From: Fibrobacter succinogenes
Lineage (GTDB): Bacteria > Fibrobacterota > Fibrobacteria > Fibrobacterales > Fibrobacteraceae
NCBI RefSeq assembly: GCF_902779965.1
Contig: NZ_CACZDK010000022.1
Location: forward strand, 1-64,000
DNA length: 64,000 nt
Reading direction: 5' to 3'
Under the pieces are notes generated by a model, which did not search any database, was not told where the DNA came from, and worked only from the letters and a program-made list of their open reading frames with translations. Positions within the stretch are counted from its first letter, which is position 1; the number at the start of each line of letters is the position of its first letter. Shown piece after piece: positions 1-8,406 of this stretch. The translations under genes and the position numbers were made by a program.

Positions 1-26
1 ATTCGTAATGGCTTAAGCTCTAATCT

Positions 27-73
27 CACCCGCATAGCGGGTGGTTGTTAAAGCCGATGCTACGCATCGGCTT
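27..73. repeat. two adjacent palindromes
   Basis: Two perfect inverted repeats follow one another: CACCCGC/GCGGGTG (27-43, 3-nt loop) and AAGCCGATGC/GCATCGGCTT (51-73, loop tac). Neither is followed by a clear T run, so they look like dispersed palindromic elements or the tail of a gene to the left rather than typical terminators. Confidence 0.5.
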
Positions 74-91
74 CTTACCTAAAGGACTTAA

Positions 92-122
92 TAAAAAAGG
101 CTCGACATTTGTCGAGCCTTTT
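92..122. terminator. bidirectional intrinsic terminator
   Basis: The hairpin GGCTCGAC-attt-GTCGAGCC (99-118) has an A run on the left and a T run on the right, so it can stop transcription from both sides. On the minus strand it closes the lptC to dksA-like operon, 18 nt after the last stop codon. Confidence 0.85.
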
Positions 123-139
123 GCACACTTGTAATTAAA

Positions 140-613
140 TTACCTTCCGGCAGCCTTGCGAAGCATTTCCTTGCGCTGGGCTTCGGCAAACATCTTGGCC
201 ATTTCCATGCGGTTGTCAAGGATTTCCTTTTTCTTGGTTTCTTCCTTGCAGTTCACGCACTTAGTTGCGGTCGGCACAGCCATGAGTCTTGCCTTCGGGA
301 TCAGCTGTCCGCAAATCTTGCAGACACCAAACGTTCCGTTCTTGATGCGCTTGAGAGCTTCTTCGAGATAAACAAGGTATTTACCTTCGCGAGCCGCCAG
401 CGAGAGGTTGGTTTCGAGCGAATTGATATCCGTTGCAGAATCAGCACCTTCAGAATCGCCACCATCACCGGACTGGTTTTTCTGGTCTAAAAACACGTTA
501 GCCTTTTCGGACTCGCTCTGGGCGGTCACAAGCTCACGTCTCTTTTCCAAAAGCATATCTTCAAAAAACTTAAGATCAGCATCGCTCATCTTTACGGGTT
601 TCTTCTCAGCCAT
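140..613 (-). CDS. DksA/TraR-family zinc-finger regulator
   Basis: This 157-residue protein has the DksA/TraR C4 zinc finger near its C-terminus (C98, C101, C119, C122). It is preceded by a helical, charged region of the kind that enters the RNA polymerase secondary channel in DksA. Members of the family modulate transcription, often with ppGpp. The N-terminus lacks an obvious DDxxDxA-type coiled-coil tip, although acidic residues (GDGGDSEGAD, about 49-58) lie in the hairpin region, so it may be a DksA-like paralogue rather than DksA itself. The ATG follows a good AAGGAG ribosome site. It is the last gene of the operon and has its own AT-rich upstream region. Confidence 0.88.
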   Translation of the reverse strand: MAEKKPVKMSDADLKFFEDMLLEKRRELVTAQSESEKANVFLDQKNQSGDGGDSEGADSATDINSLETNLSLAAREGKYLVYLEEALKRIKNGTFGVCKICGQLIPKARLMAVPTATKCVNCKEETKKKEILDNRMEMAKMFAEAQRKEMLRKAAGR

Positions 614-660
614 ATTAAACTCCTTCTTTGTGAGTTACACTGTGATAAGCACCGCTTTAA

Positions 661-688
661 ATTATCTTTTTTTTACAAAAAAGAACAA
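661..688 (-). promoter_or_regulatory. candidate promoter of the dksA-like gene
   Basis: On the minus strand TTGTTC (683-688) and GATAAT (661-666) are separated by 16 nt of T- and A-tracts, about 50 nt upstream of the dksA-like ATG. The hexamers are reasonable sigma-70 type matches, but the region is so AT-rich that chance matches are likely. Confidence 0.35.
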
Positions 689-737
689 TTTAAATAATAT
701 TTTTTCAAAAAAATTGTTGATAAATCCAGTAACTACT

Positions 738-1655
738 CTAAAAAATATCCACATTGAGCTTGAGACCATTCTTTTTCAAGTCGCTGAGCATGGTATCAAA
801 ATCGTTTCGCAAAGCATCAAAGTCCACTTTCAATTTAGAAGCCTCATCAAGGAACATCTTTGCCGAACCTTCGCTTTCGTCAAATTTAGTCACAATCGCT
901 ACAGCCGCTTCTTTCGAAGCGTTTGCACGTTCCATAAAGGCTCGTGCTCGATCTATGAATTCGCTTGCCTTTGAAGCGCTCTCGCCGCTACGGTCAGAAA
1001 GTTCCTGCAAGGAGCGTTCCATCTTATCGGTAACTTCGTTGTAACCGTCAACCAATTCATCTACGTAAGATTTCCACTTGCGAACATCGGCTTTTGTCAC
1101 GCGAACAAGTTTTTTGGCCTTGTTTGCAATGCGGTCCATTTGCTTGCCCGTTTCACCCACAGTAATCGAATCCACAAAACTGGTAATCATTCTCTGTGCA
1201 TCGCCAATGTCATTAACGGCGTCGGTCAAGTTCTTTGAAATTCCAGAAGTTCCCTCGTCATAGAGACCATTAACGGTATCGCCCTCGGCAACCAGCTTGC
1301 TAGAATTCCCCGTTATAATACTCATCTCGCGTTCGCCCATGAGCCCGGCCGTCACCAAGCGAAATTCCGAATTCACAGGAATTTTTGCTTCGGCGAGCAC
1401 TCGCGCCTTCACATAGACAGCGTCATCCGTCAATTTAACATCGACGATTTCGCCCATGGAAACGCCACGGACACGTACAAGATTTCCCGGAGAAAGCGTA
1501 CCAATGGTCTCGTATTTAACAACAAACGTATAGCGCTTGAAGTACGGGCTTGCCGGATGATAATAATAAGCAGCCATGCCGCACAGCACGACGATTACAA
1601 CAAAAACAAAAATTGCAACAAAGTTTTTCTTGATTTTAATCCACAAACTATTCAT
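738..1655 (-). CDS. MCE/MlaD-family lipid-transport protein
   Basis: The 305-residue protein has one N-terminal membrane helix (about 12-30) and then an MCE domain (about 38-120; motif LSPGNLVRVRGVSMGEI). A long helical, coiled-coil-like C-terminus follows. This is the layout of MlaD-type periplasmic substrate-binding subunits of ABC lipid transporters, which move phospholipids between the inner and outer membranes. The start overlaps the end of hprK by 8 nt, so translation is probably coupled. No MlaE permease or MlaF ATPase lies next to it, so partners must be elsewhere. The family call is strong; the substrate is inferred. Confidence 0.88.
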   Translation of the reverse strand: MNSLWIKIKKNFVAIFVFVVIVVLCGMAAYYYHPASPYFKRYTFVVKYETIGTLSPGNLVRVRGVSMGEIVDVKLTDDAVYVKARVLAEAKIPVNSEFRLVTAGLMGEREMSIITGNSSKLVAEGDTVNGLYDEGTSGISKNLTDAVNDIGDAQRMITSFVDSITVGETGKQMDRIANKAKKLVRVTKADVRKWKSYVDELVDGYNEVTDKMERSLQELSDRSGESASKASEFIDRARAFMERANASKEAAVAIVTKFDESEGSAKMFLDEASKLKVDFDALRNDFDTMLSDLKKNGLKLNVDIF

Positions 1656-2676
1656 AGAAAGACCAGCTCTGTGGATTGAAATCTAGTAAATCATCTGTAA
1701 ATTCGCCTTTCGCCTTAGCCTTAATCTTTTGCAACAACGACTCATTGAACTCTTGAGCCACGTTCTGCCCGCTCATTTTCATGAGGGCGTTCATCGCAAT
1801 GACTTCAGAAATCACGGTCATGTTCTTGCCAGGAGCCACAGGCAATACCACCTTCGGGATATTCACGCCCATGACGTTCTCTTCCATTTCGTTAAGGCCG
1901 GTACGTTCGTACGATACATCCTGGCGCCACTGCTGGAGTTCGACAATCATTTCGATCTTTTTCACCTTGCGAATGGCATGGATACCAAACATCGAGCGAA
2001 TGTCCAAAATGCCTACGCCGCGGATTTCCATGTGATGCCGAATTAGCGGATCAGGGCGACCAATAATAGACTTACCCACATGGCTAATGTGAACAACATC
2101 ATCAGCAACCATGCGGTGCCCGCTTTCGACAAGGTCAAGCACACATTCGGACTTACCCACATTGCTATCGCCCACATAGAGCATGCCCACGCCATAAACA
2201 TCCACAAGGCTTCCGTGAATTACAGCATGCGGAGCAAAGAACTCGTCGAGAATTCTCTGGCTCATCTTGAAAAATTCAAAAGTATGGAGCGTTGTCGAGA
2301 ATATCGGGATATGCAAACGATTGCACATCGCCTTGAGTTCATCATGCGGAGTCTGAGCGTGAGTCACCACCCACATCGGCGCACGGAATACAGACAAATT
2401 TTCAAAGATTTTTGTTCGCGCTTCAGGACCTACCGATTCCAGATAATTCCATTCCGTATGGCCAATTACCTGTATTTGCGTCGAACTATATACTTTGGTA
2501 TAACCCGCCATGGCAAGACCAGGGCGGTGGATTCCGCCTTCTTCGATGCAAGCGTCCATGTCCTCTTCAGGACAGTGCGGCAGCATCTGCAAATCCTTGC
2601 CGTAGCGGATAAAAAAGTCCCGCACCGGGAAACGTTCCCGGTGCAGGATCTTTAAGTCTTTCAATCTATCAGCCAT
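1648..2676 (-). CDS. hprK: HPr kinase/phosphorylase
   Basis: The 342-residue protein matches HprK. It has a catalytic-type His154 in HGSLVDVYGVG, a Walker A loop GDSNVGKS (169-176), the following VADD acidic motif, and the family signature EIRGVGILDI. HprK phosphorylates and dephosphorylates HPr on a serine; in Gram-negatives lacking full sugar PTS it often acts on a regulatory HPr. The P-loop reads GDSNVGKS rather than the common GDSGIGKS. It starts at the TAATG junction with hpf and overlaps the MCE gene. In proteobacterial rpoN clusters the corresponding place is usually taken by ptsN. Confidence 0.93.
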   Translation of the reverse strand: MADRLKDLKILHRERFPVRDFFIRYGKDLQMLPHCPEEDMDACIEEGGIHRPGLAMAGYTKVYSSTQIQVIGHTEWNYLESVGPEARTKIFENLSVFRAPMWVVTHAQTPHDELKAMCNRLHIPIFSTTLHTFEFFKMSQRILDEFFAPHAVIHGSLVDVYGVGMLYVGDSNVGKSECVLDLVESGHRMVADDVVHISHVGKSIIGRPDPLIRHHMEIRGVGILDIRSMFGIHAIRKVKKIEMIVELQQWRQDVSYERTGLNEMEENVMGVNIPKVVLPVAPGKNMTVISEVIAMNALMKMSGQNVAQEFNESLLQKIKAKAKGEFTDDLLDFNPQSWSFYE

Positions 2677-2993
2677 TACGTGAGTTCAGAAATGGGCTGT
2701 GCTCTATGATCGTTCTGCTTGTCGTTGGCCTTCTTGAGCTGGACCTTGATACGTTCAAGCGTTACATCGACTGCCTTACCCATGTTCTCTTCGTCGGCAG
2801 AAGCGACAACGACGGAACCTGTAATGTTGACAGAAATTTCGCAATGACGCTGGTGTTCGACTTCGTGGTCAAGAATAACAGAGGCACTAGTGATATTCGG
2901 GTAAAATTTGGCCAATTTGTCCATTTCTTCCTGAATGCGGTCCTGAAGACCTGCCGATGCGTTAAAATGACGAGCAGAAAACTGAATATCCAT
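2676..2993 (-). CDS. hpf: ribosome hibernation promoting factor (short HPF/YfiA type)
   Basis: The 105-residue protein begins MDIQFSARHF and has the beta-alpha-beta-beta-beta-alpha pattern of HPF/RaiA, with a basic last helix (VTLERIKVQLKKANDKQ). These proteins bind the 30S subunit and keep idle ribosomes inactive. It lacks the long C-terminal domain of long HPF. The ATG follows a strong CGGAGG site. It lies between rpoN and hprK, as hpf does beside rpoN in many Gram-negatives. Confidence 0.92.
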   Translation of the reverse strand: MDIQFSARHFNASAGLQDRIQEEMDKLAKFYPNITSASVILDHEVEHQRHCEISVNITGSVVVASADEENMGKAVDVTLERIKVQLKKANDKQNDHRAQPISELT

Positions 2994-3185
2994 GATGAAC
3001 CTCCGTATGTTAATGTTAACATTTATTAACGTTTAAAAACACTTTGGAACTTTCGTTCCGCAATTAAAGTATATACATCTTTTTATTTGAAAAATCCACA
3101 ACTAATTTGAATTTTAATCAAATAATCGTTCCATTTTGGAATATTTACTAGGGCAAATTGCCCCAAAAACGTTTTTTTGGCGATT
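2994..3185. other. rpoN-hpf intergenic region with several inverted repeats
   Basis: This 192-nt AT-rich gap holds GTTAAT/ATTAAC (around 3014-3031), GGAAC/GTTCC (3051-3064), TTCCATTTTGGAA and GGGCAATTTGCCC-type palindromes. None has a clean T run on the minus strand. The gap could contain a separate hpf promoter or an attenuator between rpoN and hpf. I see no gene in it. Confidence 0.4.
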
Positions 3186-4820
3186 TTATCGTTTTCTTTG
3201 GTTTTTGGGCAATATTTTGAGTTCTTTTTCGCGGTATTTTGCCACTGTACGGCGTGCCACCTTGATTCCCTGCTTCAAAAGTTCATCACTGATGTCCTGA
3301 TCGGAAAGCGGAGAAGACTTGTCTTCTTCATCAATGAGCGTCTTGATGGCATCGATAATCATCGCAGAGCCCACTTCTTCGGCATCCGGGGCTGTGCCCT
3401 GCTTCACACCAGAAGTAAAGAATTGTTTAAGTTCATAGATGCCATAAGGCGTTTCCACGTACTTCTGGTCGGTCGCGCGCTGCACCGTGCTCACCGCCAA
3501 ATGGACATCGTCTGCCACATCCTGGAGAATCATCGGCTTGAGGAATGCGGGACCGTTTTCAAAGAACCCGCGCTGGCGCTTGACAATCGCACGCATCACA
3601 AGTTCAATCGTCGAGAAGCGGTTATCGACCGCCTTGATAAGGTCTGTCGCCTTCGCGAGTTGCGCCTTTACATATTCCTTGTCTTGCTTGGAAGCTGCCG
3701 GATCCGTTAAGATAGCCTTATACGTTTGATTGATGCGCAGCGACTTTTGCATTTTCGTCTTGAAGCAGACAACTTCATAATGGCCCTTCTTTTCGACAAC
3801 TTTCAAGTCCGCATTAATAATATGCGAATACGAATGCGAAAGCTGGAAGCCCGGGTGCGGGCGTAATCGCGAGAGACTCGCGATTGCAGTCTTGACCTCA
3901 TCGGCGGAGACGTTGAGGGCCTTTGCAATTTTGGCATAACGGAGCTGCAAAAGATTCTCGTATTCCTCTTCGAGAATGCGAATCGCAAGACTCGGGAAAT
4001 TCGGAATCGCGTACGCCTGAATCAAGAAGCATTCACGCTGGTCGCGGGCGCCAATGCCGCTCGGCTTGAACGACTGCAAAACGTGAACCGCTTCACGCAC
4101 TGGGAGGCTTGCCTCTTCAAGCACAAGTTCTCCACGAAGCACACGCTCGATTTCGTCGATGTACGTGTCATCGGACTTTACAATCATGGCTTCGGATGCG
4201 CTGTCGCGATTGGTATCGCACAGGAAGCCGTCATCGTTAATCGAGTTGATAAGATACTGGACCAACTTGCGGAAATGCTCTTCGGTCACACCGCATTCTT
4301 GCAACTGTTCCTGCAATTCGCGAGTGCCGTTCCAAAGGCGGAGCTGATCTTCGAGCTGTTCTTGCAAGCTTTTGCCTACATCCTTGATGGGGCGATCCCA
4401 ATCTTCGTCCGGATCCTTGGAGCCCGAATTCAAATCGTTAAAGGGAGCATCATCGTACGATGTTCCATCGCCCAAATAGCTATCCCAATTCACGTCAGAA
4501 GAATCGCCGTCGAGATAACTGCTATCCACTTCAGCGGTATCGTCCAAGGAACCGCGAGCCATATCTTCGATATCTTCCGGATAATCCTCAGCATCTTTCG
4601 AGCGCGGGTCAAGTTCTTCCGGATCCTTATCGACGGGCGCTTCCAATTCATCAAAGTCGCCATCGTCCACTTCCAAAAGCGGGTTGACTTCAACTTCTTC
4701 CTTGATGGCGGTCTCCAATTCCTGCGAAGTTTTCTGAAGCATTTTCACGGACTGCAAAAGCGCAGGCGATAAAGTCTGCTCCTGCGTTTGTCCGATATTC
4801 GCTTGCATCCCGAGATTCAT
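3186..4820 (-). CDS. rpoN: RNA polymerase sigma-54 factor
   Basis: The 544-residue protein has all sigma-54 regions. These are the Gln/Leu-rich region I (QANIGQTQEQTLSPALLQSVKM onward, 6-50), a very acidic region II (about 50-140), the core-binding domain, a helix-turn-helix (DVADDVHLAVSTVQRAT), and the RpoN box ARRTVAKYR near the C-terminus, which contacts the -24 element. The ATG follows TTAGGAGCG. The lptB stop lies 9 nt upstream, so it sits within the lpt operon, a layout shared with many Gram-negatives. Confidence 0.96.
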   Translation of the reverse strand: MNLGMQANIGQTQEQTLSPALLQSVKMLQKTSQELETAIKEEVEVNPLLEVDDGDFDELEAPVDKDPEELDPRSKDAEDYPEDIEDMARGSLDDTAEVDSSYLDGDSSDVNWDSYLGDGTSYDDAPFNDLNSGSKDPDEDWDRPIKDVGKSLQEQLEDQLRLWNGTRELQEQLQECGVTEEHFRKLVQYLINSINDDGFLCDTNRDSASEAMIVKSDDTYIDEIERVLRGELVLEEASLPVREAVHVLQSFKPSGIGARDQRECFLIQAYAIPNFPSLAIRILEEEYENLLQLRYAKIAKALNVSADEVKTAIASLSRLRPHPGFQLSHSYSHIINADLKVVEKKGHYEVVCFKTKMQKSLRINQTYKAILTDPAASKQDKEYVKAQLAKATDLIKAVDNRFSTIELVMRAIVKRQRGFFENGPAFLKPMILQDVADDVHLAVSTVQRATDQKYVETPYGIYELKQFFTSGVKQGTAPDAEEVGSAMIIDAIKTLIDEEDKSSPLSDQDISDELLKQGIKVARRTVAKYREKELKILPKNQRKR

Positions 4821-4829
4821 AAATCGCTC

Positions 4830-5567
4830 CTAATCCAAGCGGAAAGAATCGCCAAGGTAAATGCGACGCGCTTCCGGGTCTTCGGCCAGATGTTGCGAAG
4901 AACCTTCGGTAAGCACTTGGCTCTTGTACATAATGTAAGCGCGGTCCGTAATCGAAAGCGTTTCGCGCACGTTATGGTCAGTAATCAAAACGCCCATGCC
5001 GCGATCCTTGAGTTCCGAAATGATGGACTGGATGTCAGCAACAGCAATCGGGTCAATACCCGCAAAAGGTTCGTCGAGCAAGAGGAACGACGGATCGCTA
5101 GCAAGCGCACGAGCAATTTCAAGGCGGCGGCGTTCGCCACCAGAGCAACTCATGGATTTCGTCTTGCGGATGTGCGTAATCTTGAATTCTTCGAGAAGCT
5201 GTTCCAATTTCTTTTTGCGTTCGGCACGCTTCATGTCTTGCGTTTCGAGAATCGCCATGATGTTGTCTTCAACGGAGAGCTTGCGGAAGATGGAAGCTTC
5301 TTGCGGGAGGTAGCCCACACCCAAGCGGGCGCGCTTGTACATCGGCTTGTCCGTCATTTCGATATCGTCCAAGAAGATGTGGCCTGCATCCGGGCGGACC
5401 ATACCCACAATCATATAGAACGTGGTTGTCTTTCCGGCACCATTCGGGCCAAGCAGCCCAACGATTTCACCTTGCGAAACTTGAATGGAGACATCACTCA
5501 CCACCTGGCGGTGGCCATAAATCTTGCGCAGCTTGTCGGTGCGTATCGTGCTGACCAAATTTTTCAC
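4830..5567 (-). CDS. lptB: LPS export ABC transporter ATP-binding protein
   Basis: The 245-residue ABC ATPase has Walker [10 protein letters not shown] (40-48), a signature SCSGGERRR, and Walker [14 protein letters not shown] with the LptB-typical D-E-P-F. LptB powers extraction of lipopolysaccharide from the inner membrane with LptFG. The signature starts CSGGE rather than LSGGE. It overlaps the lptA stop by 4 nt and is followed closely by rpoN. Confidence 0.95.
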   Translation of the reverse strand: MKNLVSTIRTDKLRKIYGHRQVVSDVSIQVSQGEIVGLLGPNGAGKTTTFYMIVGMVRPDAGHIFLDDIEMTDKPMYKRARLGVGYLPQEASIFRKLSVEDNIMAILETQDMKRAERKKKLEQLLEEFKITHIRKTKSMSCSGGERRRLEIARALASDPSFLLLDEPFAGIDPIAVADIQSIISELKDRGMGVLITDHNVRETLSITDRAYIMYKSQVLTEGSSQHLAEDPEARRIYLGDSFRLD

Positions 5568-6910
5568 TGTGCATCCTCCGTTTTCACAGTTTCGTCCGCC
5601 GGCTTTACTTTTTCTTTCCGGCGATTGAAAAGACCTCTCAGCTTTCTTTCGTTCAAAGACTTTTGGATATAGGCCGAATCCGCTTTAGTCTTGGCCTTTT
5701 TCATATCCAGTTCTTTGCCAAAAAGCGAATCGAGTTTTGCCAAGGAATCTCTCTTAGCGTTTTCCTTGATGCGGTTCGCCTTTTCCAAATCGATGTATCG
5801 CCCGCTCGCGTTCGTCTTGTTGCCCATAAGCCTGAGCGACTTCACAGCATTTTTCTGAGCATCGAACAAGATGTGGATGGTATCACCGGTCGCTTCGTTT
5901 TTGCCAGAAACTGTCCTATCTTTTTTCACATAGAAATAAGTGCTCTGCGCCTTACCCGAAACAACCGCGCGGTCCATTCGGCCTTTTTTAAAATACAAAT
6001 CGAGGCGGTCGCCGTCCATCAAATTTCGATATTCCTTCAAATCCGTTTCGTAGAAAAATCCCTTAGCGTTCACATTCACGTAAAGGCGTTCAATTTTACC
6101 TTTTTTAAATTCGCAATAGAGCGTGTCGCCAAAGGCTTCGGTCACGTTGCCGGGATTGCCGCGTTTGGGTTCTTCGTTCTGGACGCCGTGAGCGTTACGG
6201 ATTACAAGTGCGGACTTGAGCATTTTGCCCGTCTCGTCAAGCACGAGGAAAATGGAATCGCCCGTGAGGTGGTAATTCTTCATGTCGCAAGTCGGGTGGC
6301 CCTTCATGCTAAGCCAGTTATCTTTGCGATTAAAGTAACCCGTATCGCAAGTGACGACCAAGTCTTTTTGCGTGAGCTTCACGTCTTGAAAGGCTTGCGC
6401 AAAACTATTCTTCTTGTCGAAAATGAGGGAACGCGATGAAATCGTTACCGTATCAATCGTACCATTCTTCTGCTTTTCGTACTGATAAAGTTTCGGCGCC
6501 ATCGGAATTGTCACGATGTCTTCTTTGCGGTCGTACTTTAAATACTGACCGGTCATGAGATAATTACCTGCGGAATCGCCAGCGCTCACTTCGCCGGAGG
6601 CAATTGCAATTTCGCTCTTTCTCTGATAAGAGCCGTTCCGCGCGCGCACGAATCCAGACGGATGCGTGAAGAGGAAACCACCGCCACATTCGACCGTTTC
6701 GGTGTTGCGGTTCCAGGAAGCGCGCTGAGTCTTGAAGGCTACACTGTCATGGACAAAGTGGACATTGCCAGTCAAGAGGAGAGTTCCGCGCTTGCGGGAC
6801 ACATCGAGGTTATCGGCGTGATACATGATCAACGGCGAGGACTGCGCAAAAGCGAGAGTCGATGCAAGGAAGGTCGCGGCGATGAAGAGGAATGCGCGGA
6901 AATTCATCAC
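5564..6910 (-). CDS. lptA: LptA/OstA-family periplasmic LPS-transport protein
   Basis: The 448-residue protein has a signal peptide ([22 protein letters not shown]) and OstA-like beta-jellyroll repeats (for example [21 protein letters not shown], then further GxxxxxDxxxG strands to about residue 370). LptA forms the periplasmic bridge for LPS. At 448 residues it is more than twice the usual length of proteobacterial LptA, so it probably carries several jellyroll repeats. The C-terminus is a charged Lys/Glu tail. It overlaps lptB and lptC by 4 nt each, which shows tight coupling. Confidence 0.88.
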   Translation of the reverse strand: MMNFRAFLFIAATFLASTLAFAQSSPLIMYHADNLDVSRKRGTLLLTGNVHFVHDSVAFKTQRASWNRNTETVECGGGFLFTHPSGFVRARNGSYQRKSEIAIASGEVSAGDSAGNYLMTGQYLKYDRKEDIVTIPMAPKLYQYEKQKNGTIDTVTISSRSLIFDKKNSFAQAFQDVKLTQKDLVVTCDTGYFNRKDNWLSMKGHPTCDMKNYHLTGDSIFLVLDETGKMLKSALVIRNAHGVQNEEPKRGNPGNVTEAFGDTLYCEFKKGKIERLYVNVNAKGFFYETDLKEYRNLMDGDRLDLYFKKGRMDRAVVSGKAQSTYFYVKKDRTVSGKNEATGDTIHILFDAQKNAVKSLRLMGNKTNASGRYIDLEKANRIKENAKRDSLAKLDSLFGKELDMKKAKTKADSAYIQKSLNERKLRGLFNRRKEKVKPADETVKTEDAQ

Positions 6911-7695
6911 GGGTTCCCTGCCTTTGGCTTGAGCGGGAGACCGCGTGGCGGAACATTCGGCTTCGGATTCTGGGAAGGAGACGAAGTAGGCTTGGCCGAA
7001 TTTGGTTTTGCAGCCGGAGCAGGCTTAGCTGCTGGAGCCGCCTGCGATGACGAGGACGGCGGATTGTTCAGACGTTCCGCCTCAGCCTGTCGTTTGTCTT
7101 CATCCTTCATGCGCTTTGCCGCATCCTGAAAAATACCCGTCACATTCGAAAGAATTTTCCAGTTGTCGAACTGCGCATCGCTTTCAAAACCGACTCCCTG
7201 CAACACGTCGCCATCTTCGGAGACAACGCGTACATAGCTTGCAGTTCTGACCAAATTATCTTTCTTGTTCCAGAGGAGCGAATCAGCACGGACCGAGGCG
7301 CCCTTGGGAGTCAGCGCATAAACGTGACCGTAAGCGTAAACGTACGTGAATGTCATGTCGAGACTGCCGGAGTCCGCGCGCAAGAACGCCACGCGCTCGC
7401 CGATGGAATCGTAAATGTCCACGAACACCGGACGCACCGTCACAATTTCCTTGTCGGCCCAGCGTTCCAAATAAGCGGTTTTCAGGCGCCAGTTGAGCAC
7501 GCCCTTGTCGTAGCTGTCGAGAAGCGTCGTATCGGTAAAAAGCATCTGCGGGCGCTCGACGCGAATCCAAGGCTTGGGTTCCTCGATTTCTTCGCAACCG
7601 AGGAAAAGCATGGCGCAAAGGGCACAGGCGAAAACCCCGCAAAGACGGGTCGCCGAGAGGATGTTCCATGATATGTTCTGCAAAAATTGTGCCAC
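6907..7695 (-). CDS. lptC: LptC-like lipoprotein
   Basis: This 262-residue protein has a hydrophobic leader with a lipobox (AMLFLGC), then a LptC/YrbK beta domain with repeated VRPVFVDIYD-type strands. It ends in a Pro/Ala/Ser-rich tail (about 205-262). Position upstream of lptA and lptB supports the LptC call. Most LptC proteins keep a membrane anchor rather than a lipobox. The start is uncertain: the only in-frame common start that leaves a full leader is GTG at 7695, with no ribosome site. That GTG overlaps a perfect sigma-54 type motif (see findings). Confidence 0.8.
   Translation of the reverse strand: MAQFLQNISWNILSATRLCGVFACALCAMLFLGCEEIEEPKPWIRVERPQMLFTDTTLLDSYDKGVLNWRLKTAYLERWADKEIVTVRPVFVDIYDSIGERVAFLRADSGSLDMTFTYVYAYGHVYALTPKGASVRADSLLWNKKDNLVRTASYVRVVSEDGDVLQGVGFESDAQFDNWKILSNVTGIFQDAAKRMKDEDKRQAEAERLNNPPSSSSQAAPAAKPAPAAKPNSAKPTSSPSQNPKPNVPPRGLPLKPKAGNP
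7679..7694 (-). promoter_or_regulatory. sigma-54 type -24/-12 motif
   Basis: The minus strand reads TGGCAC-AATTT-TTGCA, matching the sigma-54 consensus TGGCAC-N5-TTGCA with GG and GC exactly 10 nt apart. It lies at the 5' end of the operon that encodes rpoN. If used, transcription would start near 7668, downstream of the GTG assigned to lptC, so either the lptC start or this promoter needs revision. Confidence 0.45.
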
Positions 7696-7814
7696 GAATA
7701 CAAATTACAAATAAAAAGGGGCAGGAATTGGGAAATTATGCTTATTTTGCGTTGTTTTAGCCCTTAAAAACGAAAAAAAGTAAAATGACTTTCAATTTCA
7801 AATGTACATCATGC

Positions 7815-7861
7815 GGGAGGGGCCCAAGCTCGGAGTTGCGAAGGCCGCACGGGCCCCTCCC
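7815..7861. repeat. GC-rich inverted repeat
   Basis: GGGAGGGGCCC (7815-7825) and GGGCCCCTCCC (7851-7861) are perfect 11-bp complements around a 25-nt loop. Composition differs sharply from the AT-rich surroundings, which suggests a mobile or dispersed repeat element. Confidence 0.6.
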
Positions 7862-7901
7862 TGCACCCTCCCCATCCTTGGCCGACGCTTTTGAGTTTCA
7901 G

Positions 7902-7942
7902 AAATTATTTAGTAGAAAAATTATTTTTCTACTAAATAATTT
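7902..7942 (+). promoter_or_regulatory. 41-bp perfect palindrome, candidate operator
   Basis: Two perfectly complementary 19-bp arms (7902-7920 and 7924-7942) flank a 3-nt loop TTA. TATAAT lies 7 nt downstream and the first small gene 56 nt downstream, so the palindrome overlaps the expected -35 region. Toxin-antitoxin operons are commonly autoregulated through palindromes in this position. Confidence 0.6.
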
Positions 7943-7997
7943 TAGATATATAATAAAGGTCTAATACTAATGGCATATTCGAAAGGAGTGTAGTACA

Positions 7998-8174
7998 ATG
8001 TTATCCGTAATAGCAATTGCACAAATCGATGCTCTTTATCGAAAATTGCTCTCATATTCAAATGCATCAGACGATCTTATACAAAAGCACAATGAATATG
8101 TAAACAACAAATACGGAGACATTAGAATCACACAAAAAAATAATAACAACAATGATGTTGATTTACCGTTTTAA
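7998..8174 (+). CDS. small protein of unknown function (58 aa)
   Basis: ATG at 7998 is preceded by an AAAGGAG site 9 nt upstream and the frame runs to TAA at 8172. The product starts MLSVIAIAQIDALYRKLL and ends in an Asn-rich tail (QKNNNNNDVDLPF). I recognise no family. It lies 14 nt before the antitoxin-like gene and shares its promoter and palindrome, so the two probably form one transcript. Confidence 0.55.
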   Translation: MLSVIAIAQIDALYRKLLSYSNASDDLIQKHNEYVNNKYGDIRITQKNNNNNDVDLPF

Positions 8175-8188
8175 ATAAGAGGTCTAGT

Positions 8189-8344
8189 ATGTCCACTTTG
8201 CAAACGAAAACAGACAATAAATCAAACAATAACGCAATTGAATTATCTCTTGAAAAAGCAATCGACGATACAAGAAAGCTAGAGAATTTACATGGGCCTT
8301 TTTCTTCAGCAAAAGAAGCCCTAGCCTCTATGCTAGAAGATTAA
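8189..8344 (+). CDS. RelB/DinJ-like antitoxin fragment or orphan antitoxin (51 aa)
   Basis: ATG at 8189 follows AAGAGG; TAA is at 8342. The C-terminal half, AIDDTRKLENLHGPFSS and the following helix, resembles the toxin-binding end of RelB/DinJ antitoxins, where an alpha helix is followed by a G-P-F motif. The N-terminus is short and Asn/Lys-rich and may lack a full ribbon-helix-helix. No toxin gene follows, because the next 660 nt are mostly non-coding. It may be an orphan antitoxin, a remnant, or part of an unusual pair with the 58-residue protein. The family call is tentative. Confidence 0.5.
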   Translation: MSTLQTKTDNKSNNNAIELSLEKAIDDTRKLENLHGPFSSAKEALASMLED

Positions 8345-8382
8345 TCTTGTACGACAACGCAATCATATTCAGGATGACACAC

Positions 8383-8406
8383 AAAAAAAGCGAGGAACAT
8401 CCTCGC
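8383..8406 (-). terminator. intrinsic terminator, minus strand
   Basis: GCGAGG-aacat-CCTCGC with seven A on its left gives a GC-rich hairpin followed by a U run on the minus strand. No convincing minus-strand gene ends here, so it may stop a transcript coming from the structured region at 8631-8826. Confidence 0.6.

Larger units (their letters stand above)
7696..7997. other. intergenic region with two large inverted repeats
   Basis: This gap of about 300 nt separates the lpt operon from the accessory island. It contains a GC-rich inverted repeat (7815-7861) and an AT-rich perfect palindrome (7902-7942), listed separately, followed by TATAAT (7949-7954) and a ribosome site for the small gene at 7998. 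No other gene is visible. Confidence 0.6.
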
